Of a DNA stretch of 34,853 nt, positions 8,245 through 16,321 are shown in pieces. The stretch covers positions 1 through 34,853 of the forward strand of contig MGMW01000075.1 in assembly GCA_001795035.1 (NCBI GenBank), written 5' to 3'. Below the pieces are notes generated by a model. It did not search any database and was not told the DNA's origin. It saw only the letters and a list, made by a program, of their open reading frames with translations. Position 1 is the first letter of the stretch. Every line of letters begins with the position of its first letter. The stretch is from Chloroflexi bacterium RBG_13_53_26. GTDB lineage: Bacteria > Chloroflexota > Dehalococcoidia > UBA2247 > RBG-13-53-26. The position numbers were made by a program, and so were the translations under genes.

Positions 8245-8247
8245 TCG

Positions 8248-8538
8248 ATGAATAGGCGAAGACGCAGGACATTTGAGGGACGTGTGGTAAGCAAGATGAT
8301 GGAAAAGACAGCAGTGGTGGCTGTGGAGTCAAGGAAAGCCCATCCTTTGTACAAGAAGATCATGAAGCGCCAAGCCAGATTCAAGGTTCATGATGAGAGC
8401 AATTCTTGCCAAGTGGGAGACGTAGTAAGAATTGTGGAGAGTCGACCTATTTCCAAGAGCAAGCATTGGCGCGTAGCGGAGATTGCTGCCAGAGGCGAGA
8501 TAATCGAGGATAAGCCCGATGATTCAAATATACAGTAG
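8248..8538 (+). CDS. rpsQ: 30S ribosomal protein S17 (uS17)
   Basis: S17 is an OB-fold primary 16S rRNA binder. The 96-residue protein contains RRTFEGRVVSKMMEKTAVVAV and the family signature region VGDVVRIVESRPISKSKHW. An in-frame TGA lies two codons upstream of ATG 8248, which fixes the start. Its last 20 nt overlap the beginning of rplN. Confidence 0.97.
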   Translation: MNRRRRRTFEGRVVSKMMEKTAVVAVESRKAHPLYKKIMKRQARFKVHDESNSCQVGDVVRIVESRPISKSKHWRVAEIAARGEIIEDKPDDSNIQ

Positions 8539-8887
8539 GCTGAGAGTAGCTGATAACACTGGGGCGAAGACGATTATGTGTATTCAGGTATCAGGGAGTA
8601 CAGGGAGAAGATATGCCAGTATTGGCGATATTATTGTTGCTTCAGTAAAACAGGCAATGCCGAGAGGGGTTGTGAAGAAGGGTGAAGTGGTGAAGGCAGT
8701 GATTGTGCGGACTACTAAACCTTATCGGCGTCGTGACGGTTCATATATTCGGTTCGATGATAACGCAGCTGTGATTCTAGGTGAGCAGAAGAATCCAAAG
8801 GGAAGCCGAATATTTGGGCCTGTAGCCAGGGAACTGCGAGAGAAGGATTTTGCCAAAATAATCTCCTTGGCTCCGGAGGTATTCTAA
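8519..8887 (+). CDS. rplN: 50S ribosomal protein L14 (uL14)
   Basis: L14 forms intersubunit bridges and is the target site of the silencing factor RsfS in other bacteria. Its 122 residues are exactly family length: MIQIYSRLRVADNTGAK, GDIIVASVKQAMP, VRTTKPYRRRDGSYIRFDDN and RIFGPVARELRE. It starts inside the 3' end of rpsQ. Confidence 0.98.
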   Translation: MIQIYSRLRVADNTGAKTIMCIQVSGSTGRRYASIGDIIVASVKQAMPRGVVKKGEVVKAVIVRTTKPYRRRDGSYIRFDDNAAVILGEQKNPKGSRIFGPVARELREKDFAKIISLAPEVF

Positions 8888-8891
8888 GCAG

Positions 8892-9200
8892 GTGAAGATT
8901 CGCAAGAACGATAATGTCCTTGTTGTGACGGGCAAGGATAAGGGGAAGAAAGGCAAGGTGCGGTATGCCTATCCTGATGAAGAGCGCTTGATCGTGGATG
9001 GCATCAATATGGTCAAGAGGCATACGAAAGCCAGGGCAATGGCAAGGCAAGCCGGTGTTATTGAGCGGGAGGCTCCACTTCGTGTATCAAAAGTGATGTT
9101 GATTTGCAGCAAGTGCAATCGTCCTACTCGGGTGGGCTTCCGCTTTGTGGAAGAGAACAAGGTTCGCGTATGTTCTTCTTGTCGTGAGGTGATCGATTAG
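8892..9200 (+). CDS. rplX: 50S ribosomal protein L24 (uL24), Zn-ribbon form
   Basis: L24 initiates 50S assembly. The KOW segment KIRKNDNVLVVTGKDKGKKG is followed by VDGINMVKRHTKA. The C-terminal half has two Cys pairs (CSKC near residue 76 and CSSC near residue 95), which would hold a structural zinc. Many bacterial L24 proteins have this arrangement and others have lost it. The start is GTG 8892. Confidence 0.97.
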   Translation: MKIRKNDNVLVVTGKDKGKKGKVRYAYPDEERLIVDGINMVKRHTKARAMARQAGVIEREAPLRVSKVMLICSKCNRPTRVGFRFVEENKVRVCSSCREVID

Positions 9201-9204
9201 CGTA

Positions 9205-9762
9205 ATGGAAAAGCAGACTCTGCCTAGATTGAAAGAGAAGTATCGTAGTCAAATTGTGCCTGCTCTGATTAAGGATTTTCAGTACACCAATGTCATGCGT
9301 GTGCCACGGTTGGAGAAGGTGGTAATCAACATTGGTCTTGGGGAAGCGATTCAAGACCCGAAAGCCCTGGAGGGTGCTGAAAGAGATCTGGCCACTATCT
9401 CAGGGCAACATGCGGTTATAACCCGGGCGCGGAAATCGATAGCAGCTTTCAAATTGAGGGCAGGTATGCCTATAGGGATGAAGGTGACACTGCGAGGCAG
9501 GCGAATGTATGAATTCCTAGACAGACTGGTCAATGCTGTTCTGCCACGTATCAGAGACTTCCGGGGGGTTTCAGGGAGTGCATTCGATGGCAGGGGCAAC
9601 TACAGTCTGGGTATGAAAGACCAACTGGTCTTCCCTGAAATTGACTATGACAAAGTAGATAAAGCCCGAGGACTGGAAATCACGATTGTGACTACGGCGA
9701 AGTCAAATGAAGAAGCCAGGCGGCTCTTGGAGCTTCTGGGAATGCCATTTGTGAGAGGTTAG
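9205..9762 (+). CDS. rplE: 50S ribosomal protein L5 (uL5)
   Basis: L5 binds 5S rRNA and contacts P-site tRNA and S13. Typical segments are LKEKYRSQIVPALIKDF, RVPRLEKVVINIGLGEA, FKLRAGMPIGMKVTLRG and the RGVSGSAFDGRGNYSLGMK loop. It is full length at 185 residues. ATG 9205 lies four bases after the rplX stop. Confidence 0.98.
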   Translation: MEKQTLPRLKEKYRSQIVPALIKDFQYTNVMRVPRLEKVVINIGLGEAIQDPKALEGAERDLATISGQHAVITRARKSIAAFKLRAGMPIGMKVTLRGRRMYEFLDRLVNAVLPRIRDFRGVSGSAFDGRGNYSLGMKDQLVFPEIDYDKVDKARGLEITIVTTAKSNEEARRLLELLGMPFVRG

Positions 9763-9766
9763 TGAG

Positions 9767-9952
9767 TTGGCAAAGCTATCGAAGATCGTAAAATGGCAAC
9801 GTGAACCGAAGTACAAGGTGCAAAAGCATAACAGATGCAACCTGTGTGGTAGGCCACGTGCTTACATGCGCAAATTTGGGATTTGTCGAATTTGCTTCCG
9901 CGAGTTGGCTCTCCGGGGAGAAATCGCTGGAGTCAGGAAATCAAGTTGGTGA
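9767..9952 (+). CDS. rpsZ: 30S ribosomal protein S14, type Z (uS14)
   Basis: This is the short zinc-binding S14, of 61 residues, common in Gram-positives, Chloroflexota and Thermus. The CNLCGRP and CRICFRELA pairs provide the four cysteines. The start is TTG 9767, four bases after rplE. The organism therefore carries the zinc-containing S14 at the spc position; whether a second zinc-free copy exists elsewhere cannot be seen here. Confidence 0.97.
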   Translation: MAKLSKIVKWQREPKYKVQKHNRCNLCGRPRAYMRKFGICRICFRELALRGEIAGVRKSSW

Positions 9953-9960
9953 GAGCTAGT

Positions 9961-10356
9961 ATGACTACTGATCCAATCGCTGATATGCTGACCAGAATAC
10001 GGAATGCCAATATGGTGAGGCAGGAATTTGTTGTGATGCCCTGGTCAAAAATGAAAATGGCAATGGCCAAGATCCTCAAAGAAGAGGGGTTCATTCAGGA
10101 CTACGAGGTACTCAAGGGCAAACCGGCGCGGACAATGAAGCTTGTACTCAAGTATACTGGCAGGAATCAGCCGGCTATCATGGGACTGAAAAGAGTTAGC
10201 AAGCCCGGGCTTCGAATGTATGTAGGTGCTTCAGAAATCCCTCGTGTTTATGGAGGGTTGGGCATAGCCATACTCTCTACTTCAAAGGGCATAATGGTTG
10301 GGCAAAAAGCATGGAAGCAGAAGCTTGGTGGCGAGTTGCTCTGCTATGTATGGTGA
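9961..10356 (+). CDS. rpsH: 30S ribosomal protein S8 (uS8)
   Basis: S8 is a central 16S rRNA binder and, in E. coli, the spc-operon repressor. I use ATG 9961 (MTTDPIADMLTRIRNAN), the canonical N-terminus; the frame stays open upstream into rpsZ, but that part is not S8-like. The C-terminus VYGGLGIAILSTSKGIMVGQKA is diagnostic. The product is 131 residues. Confidence 0.97.
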   Translation: MTTDPIADMLTRIRNANMVRQEFVVMPWSKMKMAMAKILKEEGFIQDYEVLKGKPARTMKLVLKYTGRNQPAIMGLKRVSKPGLRMYVGASEIPRVYGGLGIAILSTSKGIMVGQKAWKQKLGGELLCYVW

Positions 10357-10386
10357 CCGCACACTGAATAATGTGGTGATTTGACG

Positions 10387-10938
10387 ATGTCGAGAGTTGG
10401 TAGACTTCCAATACCACTGCCCGCTGGGGTAGTAGTAGAAACTAATGAGAATGAGGTGGTGGTGAAGGGGCCAAAGGGCGAATTGCGTCGAGCCTTGGAT
10501 CCAGCAATGTCGACTAGTGTGAAGGATGGTAAATTGCTGATTTCCCCGCTGAGTGGCGATGATCATGGCGCTCTTCATGGGCTGACTCGTGCACTGCTGG
10601 CTAACATGGTTGAGGGAGTGAGCAATGGCTTTGAGAGGCTTCTGGAGGTTGTTGGTGTTGGTTATCGTGCTCAGAAGGTTGGCGAAAAGTTGGTTCTCCA
10701 GGTGGGATTTACTCATCCTGTGGAGATGTCGCCTCCCTCAGGTATATCGTTTGCGGTAGAAGGGACAAATCGGATCAAGGTTGCGGGCATAGACAAGGAA
10801 TTGGTGGGTGAGGTGGCTGCAAAGATTCGGGCTATTCGTCGTTGTGACTCCTATAAGGGCAAGGGAGTTAAATATGTAGGAGAGACCGTGCGACTTAAGC
10901 CTGGGAAAGCTGGTAGAGCAGCGGCTAAGAAGAAGTAG
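10387..10938 (+). CDS. rplF: 50S ribosomal protein L6 (uL6)
   Basis: L6 lies near the GTPase-associated centre of the 50S subunit. The start ATG 10387 gives MSRVGRLPIPLPAGV, the usual N-terminus; an in-frame TTG at 10381 would add two residues. The duplicated L6 fold ends with IRAIRRCDSYKGKGVKYVGE and a lysine-rich tail. It is 183 residues long, and the stop is followed directly by the rplR ATG. Confidence 0.97.
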   Translation: MSRVGRLPIPLPAGVVVETNENEVVVKGPKGELRRALDPAMSTSVKDGKLLISPLSGDDHGALHGLTRALLANMVEGVSNGFERLLEVVGVGYRAQKVGEKLVLQVGFTHPVEMSPPSGISFAVEGTNRIKVAGIDKELVGEVAAKIRAIRRCDSYKGKGVKYVGETVRLKPGKAGRAAAKKK

Positions 10939-11271
10939 ATGGCAATGAAGAAGAAGAGAGATTCAGGCAAGAAGGTTAGGCATCAAGCAAGGCCTCGTTT
11001 GTGTGTTTTTCGGAGCTTGAAACACATCAGGGCCCAGGTTATAGATGACAAGCGGTCGCATACTATAGCCAGTGCCTCAAGTTGTGAGCCCGAGATGAGG
11101 GCTGAGAAACGAAAGAAAACGGAGGTTGCAGCTTCGGTGGGTGTGCTAGTGGGCAAGCGAGCCATGGAGAGAGGAGTCACAGAGGTTGTGTTTGATCGCT
11201 GTGGACGCAAATACCATGGCCGTGTAAAGGCCCTGGCGGAAGCAGCCAGATCATCAGGACTGAAATTTTAG
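10939..11271 (+). CDS. rplR: 50S ribosomal protein L18 (uL18)
   Basis: L18 brings 5S rRNA into the 50S subunit together with L5. The core RPRLCVFRSLKHIRAQVIDD is clear, followed by VGVLVGKRAMERGVTEVVFD and YHGRVKALAEAARSSGLKF. At 110 residues it is slightly short, because the basic N-terminal arm is reduced. ATG 10939 abuts the rplF stop. Confidence 0.97.
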   Translation: MAMKKKRDSGKKVRHQARPRLCVFRSLKHIRAQVIDDKRSHTIASASSCEPEMRAEKRKKTEVAASVGVLVGKRAMERGVTEVVFDRCGRKYHGRVKALAEAARSSGLKF

Positions 11272-11284
11272 GTTTGGGAAGGCG

Positions 11285-11788
11285 ATGATACGGGAAGAAG
11301 TAGTAGAAGCTAAAGAAGAGTTGTCTGAAAAGGTGGTTTCTGTAACTCGCGTTGCCAAAGTGGTCAAGGGAGGCAAGCATCTTAGGTTTAGAGCTTTGGT
11401 GGCAATAGGAGATGGCAGGGGGCAGGTGGGGATAGGAATTGGCAAGGCAAACGAAGTTGCGCAGGCGATTCAGAAGGCTGGTACTGTGGCGAGAAAGGGA
11501 ATGATTACGGTTGCTTTAGCTGGAACGACTATTCCGCATGAGATAAGGGCAAAGTACGGGGCAGCTGATGTGCTGCTCAAACCGGCGAGCCCTGGTAGTG
11601 GTGTTATTGCAGGTGGCAGTATGCGTGCTGTGGTCGAAGCCGCGGGGATCAAGGACGTGTTGGCGAAGTCTTTGGGTACTTCCAACCCGACTAATGTGGT
11701 GAAGGCAACTATGGTTGCTCTAAGCCGATTGAGAGAGCCGGAGAAAGTCTTGGCCGAAAGAAAAGCTGCATCGACTGCAAGAGGATGA
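11285..11788 (+). CDS. rpsE: 30S ribosomal protein S5 (uS5)
   Basis: S5 acts in decoding fidelity and mRNA unwinding; spectinomycin-resistance changes map to it in other species. The double-stranded RNA-binding segment KVVSVTRVAKVVKGGKHLRF is followed by GDGRGQVGIGIGKANEV and LLKPASPGSGVIAGG. The full length is 167 residues. Confidence 0.98.
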   Translation: MIREEVVEAKEELSEKVVSVTRVAKVVKGGKHLRFRALVAIGDGRGQVGIGIGKANEVAQAIQKAGTVARKGMITVALAGTTIPHEIRAKYGAADVLLKPASPGSGVIAGGSMRAVVEAAGIKDVLAKSLGTSNPTNVVKATMVALSRLREPEKVLAERKAASTARG

Positions 11789-11794
11789 CCGAGG

Positions 11795-11980
11795 ATGTCC
11801 AAACTACATATTACAATGGTAAAGAGCTGTATTGGTTATGCCAAGGATCAAAGGCAGACGCTCAATGCGTTGGGTCTAAGGCGTTTACATCAGAGTGTAG
11901 AACGTGAAGACTCGCCCTCGGTTCGTGGCATGCTTTTTAAGGTGAAACATCTAGTCAAGGTTGAGGAGATAGAAGCGTAG
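11795..11980 (+). CDS. rpmD: 50S ribosomal protein L30 (uL30)
   Basis: L30 is a small 50S protein of about 60 residues. The pattern VKSCIGYAKDQRQTLNALGLRRLHQSVE matches the family, where the usual IG..  ..TL.aLGLrk positions are kept. The last base of its TAG stop is the G of the rplO GTG start. Confidence 0.95.
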   Translation: MSKLHITMVKSCIGYAKDQRQTLNALGLRRLHQSVEREDSPSVRGMLFKVKHLVKVEEIEA

Positions 11981-12447
11981 TGGTCAGACAGGATGATCTC
12001 GCGCCTACCTATGGTGCAAGGAAAAAGAAAAAGCGCATTGGTCGTGGCCTAGGAAGTGGACATGGTAGATACTCTGGCAAAGGTTTGAAGGGCCAGAAAG
12101 CACGTAGCGGCGCTGGGATTCACCCTTATTTCGAGGGTGGGCAATTGCCTTTGGTGAAACGTCTGCCAGCAAAACAGGGGTTCACCAATATCTTCAAGAA
12201 AGAGTACTGCGTTGTAAATGTGGGCAGACTCAATGTTTTTGAAGCCAACAGCGTGGTGGATGGGCAGAGGCTGTGGGGGGCAAGGCTGATCAGTTCATCT
12301 AAAAAACCTCTTAAGATCCTAGGTGGGGGTGCCTTAGACCATGCCCTGATAGTGAGGGCTCAAAAGGTCTCGGCTGCTGCCAGAGGCAAGATTGAGGCAG
12401 CAGGTGGGAGAGTGGAGGAGGCAGGAAGTGCAGCAAAGGCAAGCTAG
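11980..12447 (+). CDS. rplO: 50S ribosomal protein L15 (uL15)
   Basis: L15 is a late assembly protein of the 50S subunit. The glycine-rich signature KRIGRGLGSGHGRYSGKGLK and the segment FEGGQLPLVKRLPAKQGF are present. The start is GTG 11980, overlapping the rpmD stop by one base. The 155-residue protein ends in an alanine-rich tail that overlaps the start of secY by 20 nt. Confidence 0.97.
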   Translation: MVRQDDLAPTYGARKKKKRIGRGLGSGHGRYSGKGLKGQKARSGAGIHPYFEGGQLPLVKRLPAKQGFTNIFKKEYCVVNVGRLNVFEANSVVDGQRLWGARLISSSKKPLKILGGGALDHALIVRAQKVSAAARGKIEAAGGRVEEAGSAAKAS

Positions 12448-13726
12448 ACCGCGTCTCATCCAGGCGATGATTGACGCTTTTAGCCTGCCTGATCTGAGGC
12501 GCAGGCTCCTCTTTACTCTCGGCGTGCTGATCGTTTTCCGCTTCATGGCTCACATTCCTGTTCCTGGTGTCGACCTTGAGGCTCTGCAGGAGGTCTTCGC
12601 GGGGAATCAACTACTGGGAATGCTTGACATATTCAGCGGTGGGGGGATGAAGAACTTCAGCATCGTTGCGATGGGGGTGTACCCTTATATTACAGCATCG
12701 ATTGTAATGCAGCTTCTTGTGCCGGTTATCCCACAACTGCAGAATCTTTCGAAAGAGGGAGAAGCGGGCAGAAACAAGATCAACATGTACACGCATTGGT
12801 TGACAGTGCCTCTGGCTGGGCTGCAGGGTTATGCACTCTACGTGACTTTGGGTCGGGAAGGGGGACTTGTTTCGCAAGATGCCATGGGCATAGCGGCCAT
12901 AATTCTTTCCATGACTGCGGGTACTCTGTTTCTGGTCTGGCTAGGTGAGTTGATCACCGAGCGTGGCATTGGGAATGGTGTTTCTATAATAATTTTCGCT
13001 GGCATTGTGGCTGGTTTGCCAAACATGGTAGCTCGCGGGGAACTGGTGGCAAGAGACAACATAGCGGGATTGATCGGCTTTATTATCTTGGGACTGGCTA
13101 CCGTGCTGTTTATTGTCATATTCACTGAAGGAGCCCGTCGGATTCCGGTGCACTACTCCAGAAGCGTGTTTCGGGGAAGGAGGATGTATCGGCAGTCTGG
13201 CTCAACTCATATCCCCTTAAGGGTGAATTCGGCGGGTATGATACCGCTCATTTTTGCTTTCTCCATGGTTACACTACCTGGCGTCATAGCAAGCTACTTC
13301 ACAGGCAGTTCTGGGATTGGTGGTGATATAGCCAATTTCCTATATGACTGGACCAGCCACTGGAGTTACTGGCTTGTATTGGGATTGCTGGTAATGGCTT
13401 TTGCCTTTTTCTACACGATGGTGATATTTGAGCAGATGAATCTGGCTGATACGCTGCAGAAGCAAGGTGGTTTTGTGCCTGGAATTCGACCTGGTCAAGC
13501 TACTGCCACCTACCTCAGCCAAGTGACGACCCGTATTACTTGGGGTGGTGCCATCTTCCTGGCTCTAGTAGCTGTAATGCCGTTTATTGTTCAGAATGTG
13601 ACAGGTGTCGTAGTCGTGGCAATCTCCAGCACCAGCTTGCTGATTATGGTTGGTGTGGCTTTGGACACGATGAAGCAATTGGAGGCGCAACTACTAATGC
13701 GCCGCTATGAAGGCTTTCTCAAGTGA
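12428..13726 (+). CDS. secY: Protein translocase subunit SecY
   Basis: SecY is the channel of the Sec translocon in the cytoplasmic membrane. About ten hydrophobic segments are visible, with the family regions FRFMAHIPVPGVD, GIGNGVSIIIFAGI and the cytoplasmic loop RRIPVHYSR. I choose GTG 12428 because a perfect AGGAGG (12416-12421) sits six bases upstream; this gives 432 residues with a basic N-terminus. Alternatives are TTG 12392 and ATG 12467. It overlaps rplO by 20 nt, so the ribosome-binding site lies inside rplO. Confidence 0.97.
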   Translation: MQQRQARPRLIQAMIDAFSLPDLRRRLLFTLGVLIVFRFMAHIPVPGVDLEALQEVFAGNQLLGMLDIFSGGGMKNFSIVAMGVYPYITASIVMQLLVPVIPQLQNLSKEGEAGRNKINMYTHWLTVPLAGLQGYALYVTLGREGGLVSQDAMGIAAIILSMTAGTLFLVWLGELITERGIGNGVSIIIFAGIVAGLPNMVARGELVARDNIAGLIGFIILGLATVLFIVIFTEGARRIPVHYSRSVFRGRRMYRQSGSTHIPLRVNSAGMIPLIFAFSMVTLPGVIASYFTGSSGIGGDIANFLYDWTSHWSYWLVLGLLVMAFAFFYTMVIFEQMNLADTLQKQGGFVPGIRPGQATATYLSQVTTRITWGGAIFLALVAVMPFIVQNVTGVVVVAISSTSLLIMVGVALDTMKQLEAQLLMRRYEGFLK

Positions 13727-13740
13727 TGAGGAGATAGCAT

Positions 13741-14373
13741 TTGAGAATCATTTTGCTGGGTGCTCCGGGATCAGGCAAGGGAACGCAAGCAGAGCGACTT
13801 GCCGAAATTACGGGCATGACACACATATCTTCTGGAGATATCTTTCGTCAGGCTGAAAAGGAAGGTAGTGAGCTTGGGAAACTTGCCAAATCCTATATGG
13901 AGAAGGGGTTGCTTGTTCCGGACGAGGTAGTGACGAAGATGGTCCTGGATCGCATCGCCGGAAACGAAAGAGGCTTCATCCTGGATGGTTTTCCTAGAAC
14001 GATTGAGCAGGCGGAATCGCTGGACAAGGCATTGAGAGAGGATGATATAGACAAGGCCGTCTATATTAAGGTTTCGCAAGACGAACTTCTCAGGCGGCTG
14101 AGTGGACGATGGATTTGTCGCCAGTGTGAGAAGCCGTATCACTTGACAACGTCGCCCCCGAAGGTGGCAGGCAGGTGTGATGTTTGTGGTGGCCAGCTTT
14201 ACCAGCGTCCTGATGACACTACGGAGACGGCTGAGAAGAGGTTGAAGGTCTATTTCGAACAGACGGCTCCTCTTGTGGACTATTACCGCAAGAAGGGAAG
14301 ATTGCTTGAAATGGATGGGGAAAGGCAAATTGAAGAGGTGAGCAAGGATTTGCTGTCCAAGCTCCGTTGGTGA
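13741..14373 (+). CDS. adk: Adenylate kinase, zinc-LID type
   Basis: Adenylate kinase interconverts ATP and AMP with two ADP. The P-loop GAPGSGKGTQ is at residues 7-16, with the AMP-binding motif DGFPRT near 82-87. The LID carries four Cys at about 126, 129, 146 and 149 (CRQC and CDVC), the structural zinc form found in Gram-positives and many other bacteria. The start is TTG 13741 with GAGGAG upstream. Its place between secY and map is the common spc-operon order. Confidence 0.97.
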   Translation: MRIILLGAPGSGKGTQAERLAEITGMTHISSGDIFRQAEKEGSELGKLAKSYMEKGLLVPDEVVTKMVLDRIAGNERGFILDGFPRTIEQAESLDKALREDDIDKAVYIKVSQDELLRRLSGRWICRQCEKPYHLTTSPPKVAGRCDVCGGQLYQRPDDTTETAEKRLKVYFEQTAPLVDYYRKKGRLLEMDGERQIEEVSKDLLSKLRW

Positions 14374-14377
14374 GGGG

Positions 14378-15127
14378 ATGGGCATAATCATTAAGTCTAG
14401 TGAAGAGATCGCTGCTATGCGGAAAGCAGGTGGGATTGTAGCTCGAATATTGCAGAGACTAGTCAGCCAGATTAGGCCGGGCATGAGGACCCGCGAGTTG
14501 GACAATATGTGTCTCGAGGAGCTGTCGAAGTACGGGGCGCAGTCTTCGTTCAAGGGCTATCGTGGGTTCCCTGCGCATATCTGTACCTCAGTTAACGATG
14601 AGGTGGTTCATGGCATCCCTGGTGAGAGGACACTCTGTGAAGGGGACGTAGTTTCCATTGACGTAGGGGTGATATATGATGGCTTTCAGGGAGATGCGGC
14701 CATAACGGTGGGGGTAGGAGAGATCAGCCCAGAAGCTAGAAGGCTATTGAAAGTCACCGAGGATGCTTTGCTGGCTGGTATTGCTGCAGCCAAGGATAAT
14801 GCCCGCCTGGGGGATGTATCGGCGGCTATCCAACGTTGTGTTGAGGCGGGGGGGTTTTCTGTGGTGAGGGAGTATACGGGGCACGGTATTGGTCGAGATA
14901 TGCATGAAGAACCCCAGATACCCAATTTTGGCACGTCTGGACGGGGCCCTTTGCTTCGAAAGGGGATGACACTTGCTATTGAACCGATGGTGAACAGTGG
15001 TGGGTGGAGTACCCGACTGAGTGATGATCAGTGGACAGTAACCACTGCTGATGGTAGCCTTTCGGCACATTTTGAGCATACTGTCGCTGTTACTGACGGT
15101 GGGCCGGAAATTCTTACGATGATGTAG
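14378..15127 (+). CDS. map: Methionine aminopeptidase, type I
   Basis: It removes the initiator methionine from new proteins. The five metal ligands expected for the family are visible: D95, D106, H169, E202 and E233, together with H79 in the VVHGIPG motif. The 249-residue length is standard for the type Ia form without an N-terminal extension. ATG 14378 has GAGGGG just upstream, four bases after the adk stop. Confidence 0.97.
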   Translation: MGIIIKSSEEIAAMRKAGGIVARILQRLVSQIRPGMRTRELDNMCLEELSKYGAQSSFKGYRGFPAHICTSVNDEVVHGIPGERTLCEGDVVSIDVGVIYDGFQGDAAITVGVGEISPEARRLLKVTEDALLAGIAAAKDNARLGDVSAAIQRCVEAGGFSVVREYTGHGIGRDMHEEPQIPNFGTSGRGPLLRKGMTLAIEPMVNSGGWSTRLSDDQWTVTTADGSLSAHFEHTVAVTDGGPEILTMM

Positions 15128-15147
15128 GAATTGCAGATGTAGTGAGC

Positions 15148-15366
15148 ATGGCTAAGAAGGAAAGGATAGAAGTTGAAGGGACAGTTGTGGAGTGTTTGCC
15201 CAATGCCATGTTTCGAGTTGAGTTGGCCAATGGACACAAAGTGCTTGCTCACATTTCGGGTAGGATGCGAAAACACTTTATCAAGATCCTCCCAGGTGAT
15301 ATTGTGCGGGTGGAGCTTTCACCATATGATCTGAGCCGTGGCAGGGTTGTTTATCGTTTCAAGTAG
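15148..15366 (+). CDS. infA: Translation initiation factor IF-1
   Basis: IF-1 is an OB-fold protein that occupies the A site during initiation. MAKKERIEVEGTVVECLPNAMFRVEL and GRMRKHFIKILPGDIVRVELSPYDLSRGRVVYR cover the whole family (given as two successive regions). I use ATG 15148, giving 72 residues; an in-frame GTG at 15142 would add MS. The map-infA-rpmJ order is conserved in many bacteria. Confidence 0.96.
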   Translation: MAKKERIEVEGTVVECLPNAMFRVELANGHKVLAHISGRMRKHFIKILPGDIVRVELSPYDLSRGRVVYRFK

Positions 15367-15383
15367 GTTTTGGAGACACGTAG

Positions 15384-15497
15384 ATGAAAGTACGAGCTTC
15401 AGTTAAGCGTCGCTGCAATAAGTGTAGAGTTGTGAAACGCAAGGGTGCTGTGAGAATCATTTGTTCGAACCCCAGGCATAAGCAGAGGCAAGGATAG
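15384..15497 (+). CDS. rpmJ: 50S ribosomal protein L36 (bL36), Zn form
   Basis: This 37-codon gene begins MKVRASVKRRCNKCRVVKRK. L36 is the smallest ribosomal protein. The zinc ligands are CNKC (C11 and C14), then C27 and H32 in the IICSNPRHKQRQG tail. This is the zinc-ribbon form rather than the cysteine-free paralogue. It lies between infA and rpsM, its usual place. Confidence 0.95.
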   Translation: MKVRASVKRRCNKCRVVKRKGAVRIICSNPRHKQRQG

Positions 15498-15512
15498 AGG
15501 GGAGGTTTTCGA

Positions 15513-15902
15513 GTGGCACGTATAGCTGGCGTCGACATTCCCAATGAAAAACGGATAGAGGTTGGACTAACGTATATCTATGGAATTGGACCTGCTATCA
15601 GCAAGAAGATCCTAGCTCAAGGTGGAATTGATCCCGATAAGAAGGCAAAGGACTTGATGGAAGAAGAGGTTACTCGTATTCGTGACTTGATTGATAAGGA
15701 GTATAGGGTAGAGGGTGACCTGAGGAAGGAAATAGATCTTAACATTGGCCGGCTCAGGGAGATCGGCTGCTACCGAGGGCTTAGGCATCGTCGCCGGTTG
15801 CCTGTTCGTGGGCAACGTACCCGAACTAATGCCAGAACCAAGCGTGGACCTCGCCAGACTGTGGCAGGTAGGGGCAGACGTCGTGGCGTGGCCAAGAAGT
15901 AA
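15513..15902 (+). CDS. rpsM: 30S ribosomal protein S13 (uS13)
   Basis: S13 sits in the 30S head and contacts P-site tRNA and L5. ARIAGVDIPNEKRIEVGLTY, the helix-hairpin-helix IYGIGPAISKKIL, and the C-terminal RGQRTRTNARTKRGPR are diagnostic. The start is GTG 15513 with GGGGAGG upstream. The length is 129 residues. Confidence 0.98.
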   Translation: MARIAGVDIPNEKRIEVGLTYIYGIGPAISKKILAQGGIDPDKKAKDLMEEEVTRIRDLIDKEYRVEGDLRKEIDLNIGRLREIGCYRGLRHRRRLPVRGQRTRTNARTKRGPRQTVAGRGRRRGVAKK

Positions 15903-15944
15903 GGCTTCTACAGGATACAAGGACGGGTACTAAAGGAGAGGTGT

Positions 15945-16316
15945 ATGGCAAGAAAAAAGGAAAAGAAATCCGTTCCTCAAGGGAAGGCGTATATCTATTC
16001 GACATTTAACAATGTCATTGTGACCCTTACTGACATTGGTGGCAATGTGATTGCGTGGGGAAGTTCTGGCACTGCTGGCTTCAAGGGGTCGCGCAAGGGA
16101 ACTCCATTTGCTGCTCAGTTGGCGGGCGAACAGGCTGCCCGACGTGCTAAGGAATATGGGTTACGTCAGGTGGAGGTCTTTGTGAGAGGCCCGGGCAGCG
16201 GTCGTGAGGCTGCTATTCGTTCTCTGCAAGTAGCTGGTCTCAGTGTGACCAGCATCAGAGATGTGACTCCGGTCCCTCATAACGGCTGTCGTGCCAAGAA
16301 GAGAAGGAGGGTTTAG
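15945..16316 (+). CDS. rpsK: 30S ribosomal protein S11 (uS11)
   Basis: S11 forms the 30S platform around the mRNA exit. Its 123 residues carry the signatures GKAYIYSTFNNVIVTLTD, GFKGSRKGTPFAAQLAGE and VTPVPHNGCRAKKRRRV. The Asn-Gly pair in HNG is the site of isoaspartate formation in the E. coli protein. AAGGAGAGG lies just before ATG 15945. Confidence 0.98.
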   Translation: MARKKEKKSVPQGKAYIYSTFNNVIVTLTDIGGNVIAWGSSGTAGFKGSRKGTPFAAQLAGEQAARRAKEYGLRQVEVFVRGPGSGREAAIRSLQVAGLSVTSIRDVTPVPHNGCRAKKRRRV

Positions 16317-16321
16317 GCGTA

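Noticed and set aside
13771..14553. Minus-strand open frame opposite adk/map (260 codons)
   Set aside because: It lies opposite conserved catalytic regions and does not resemble a protein family.
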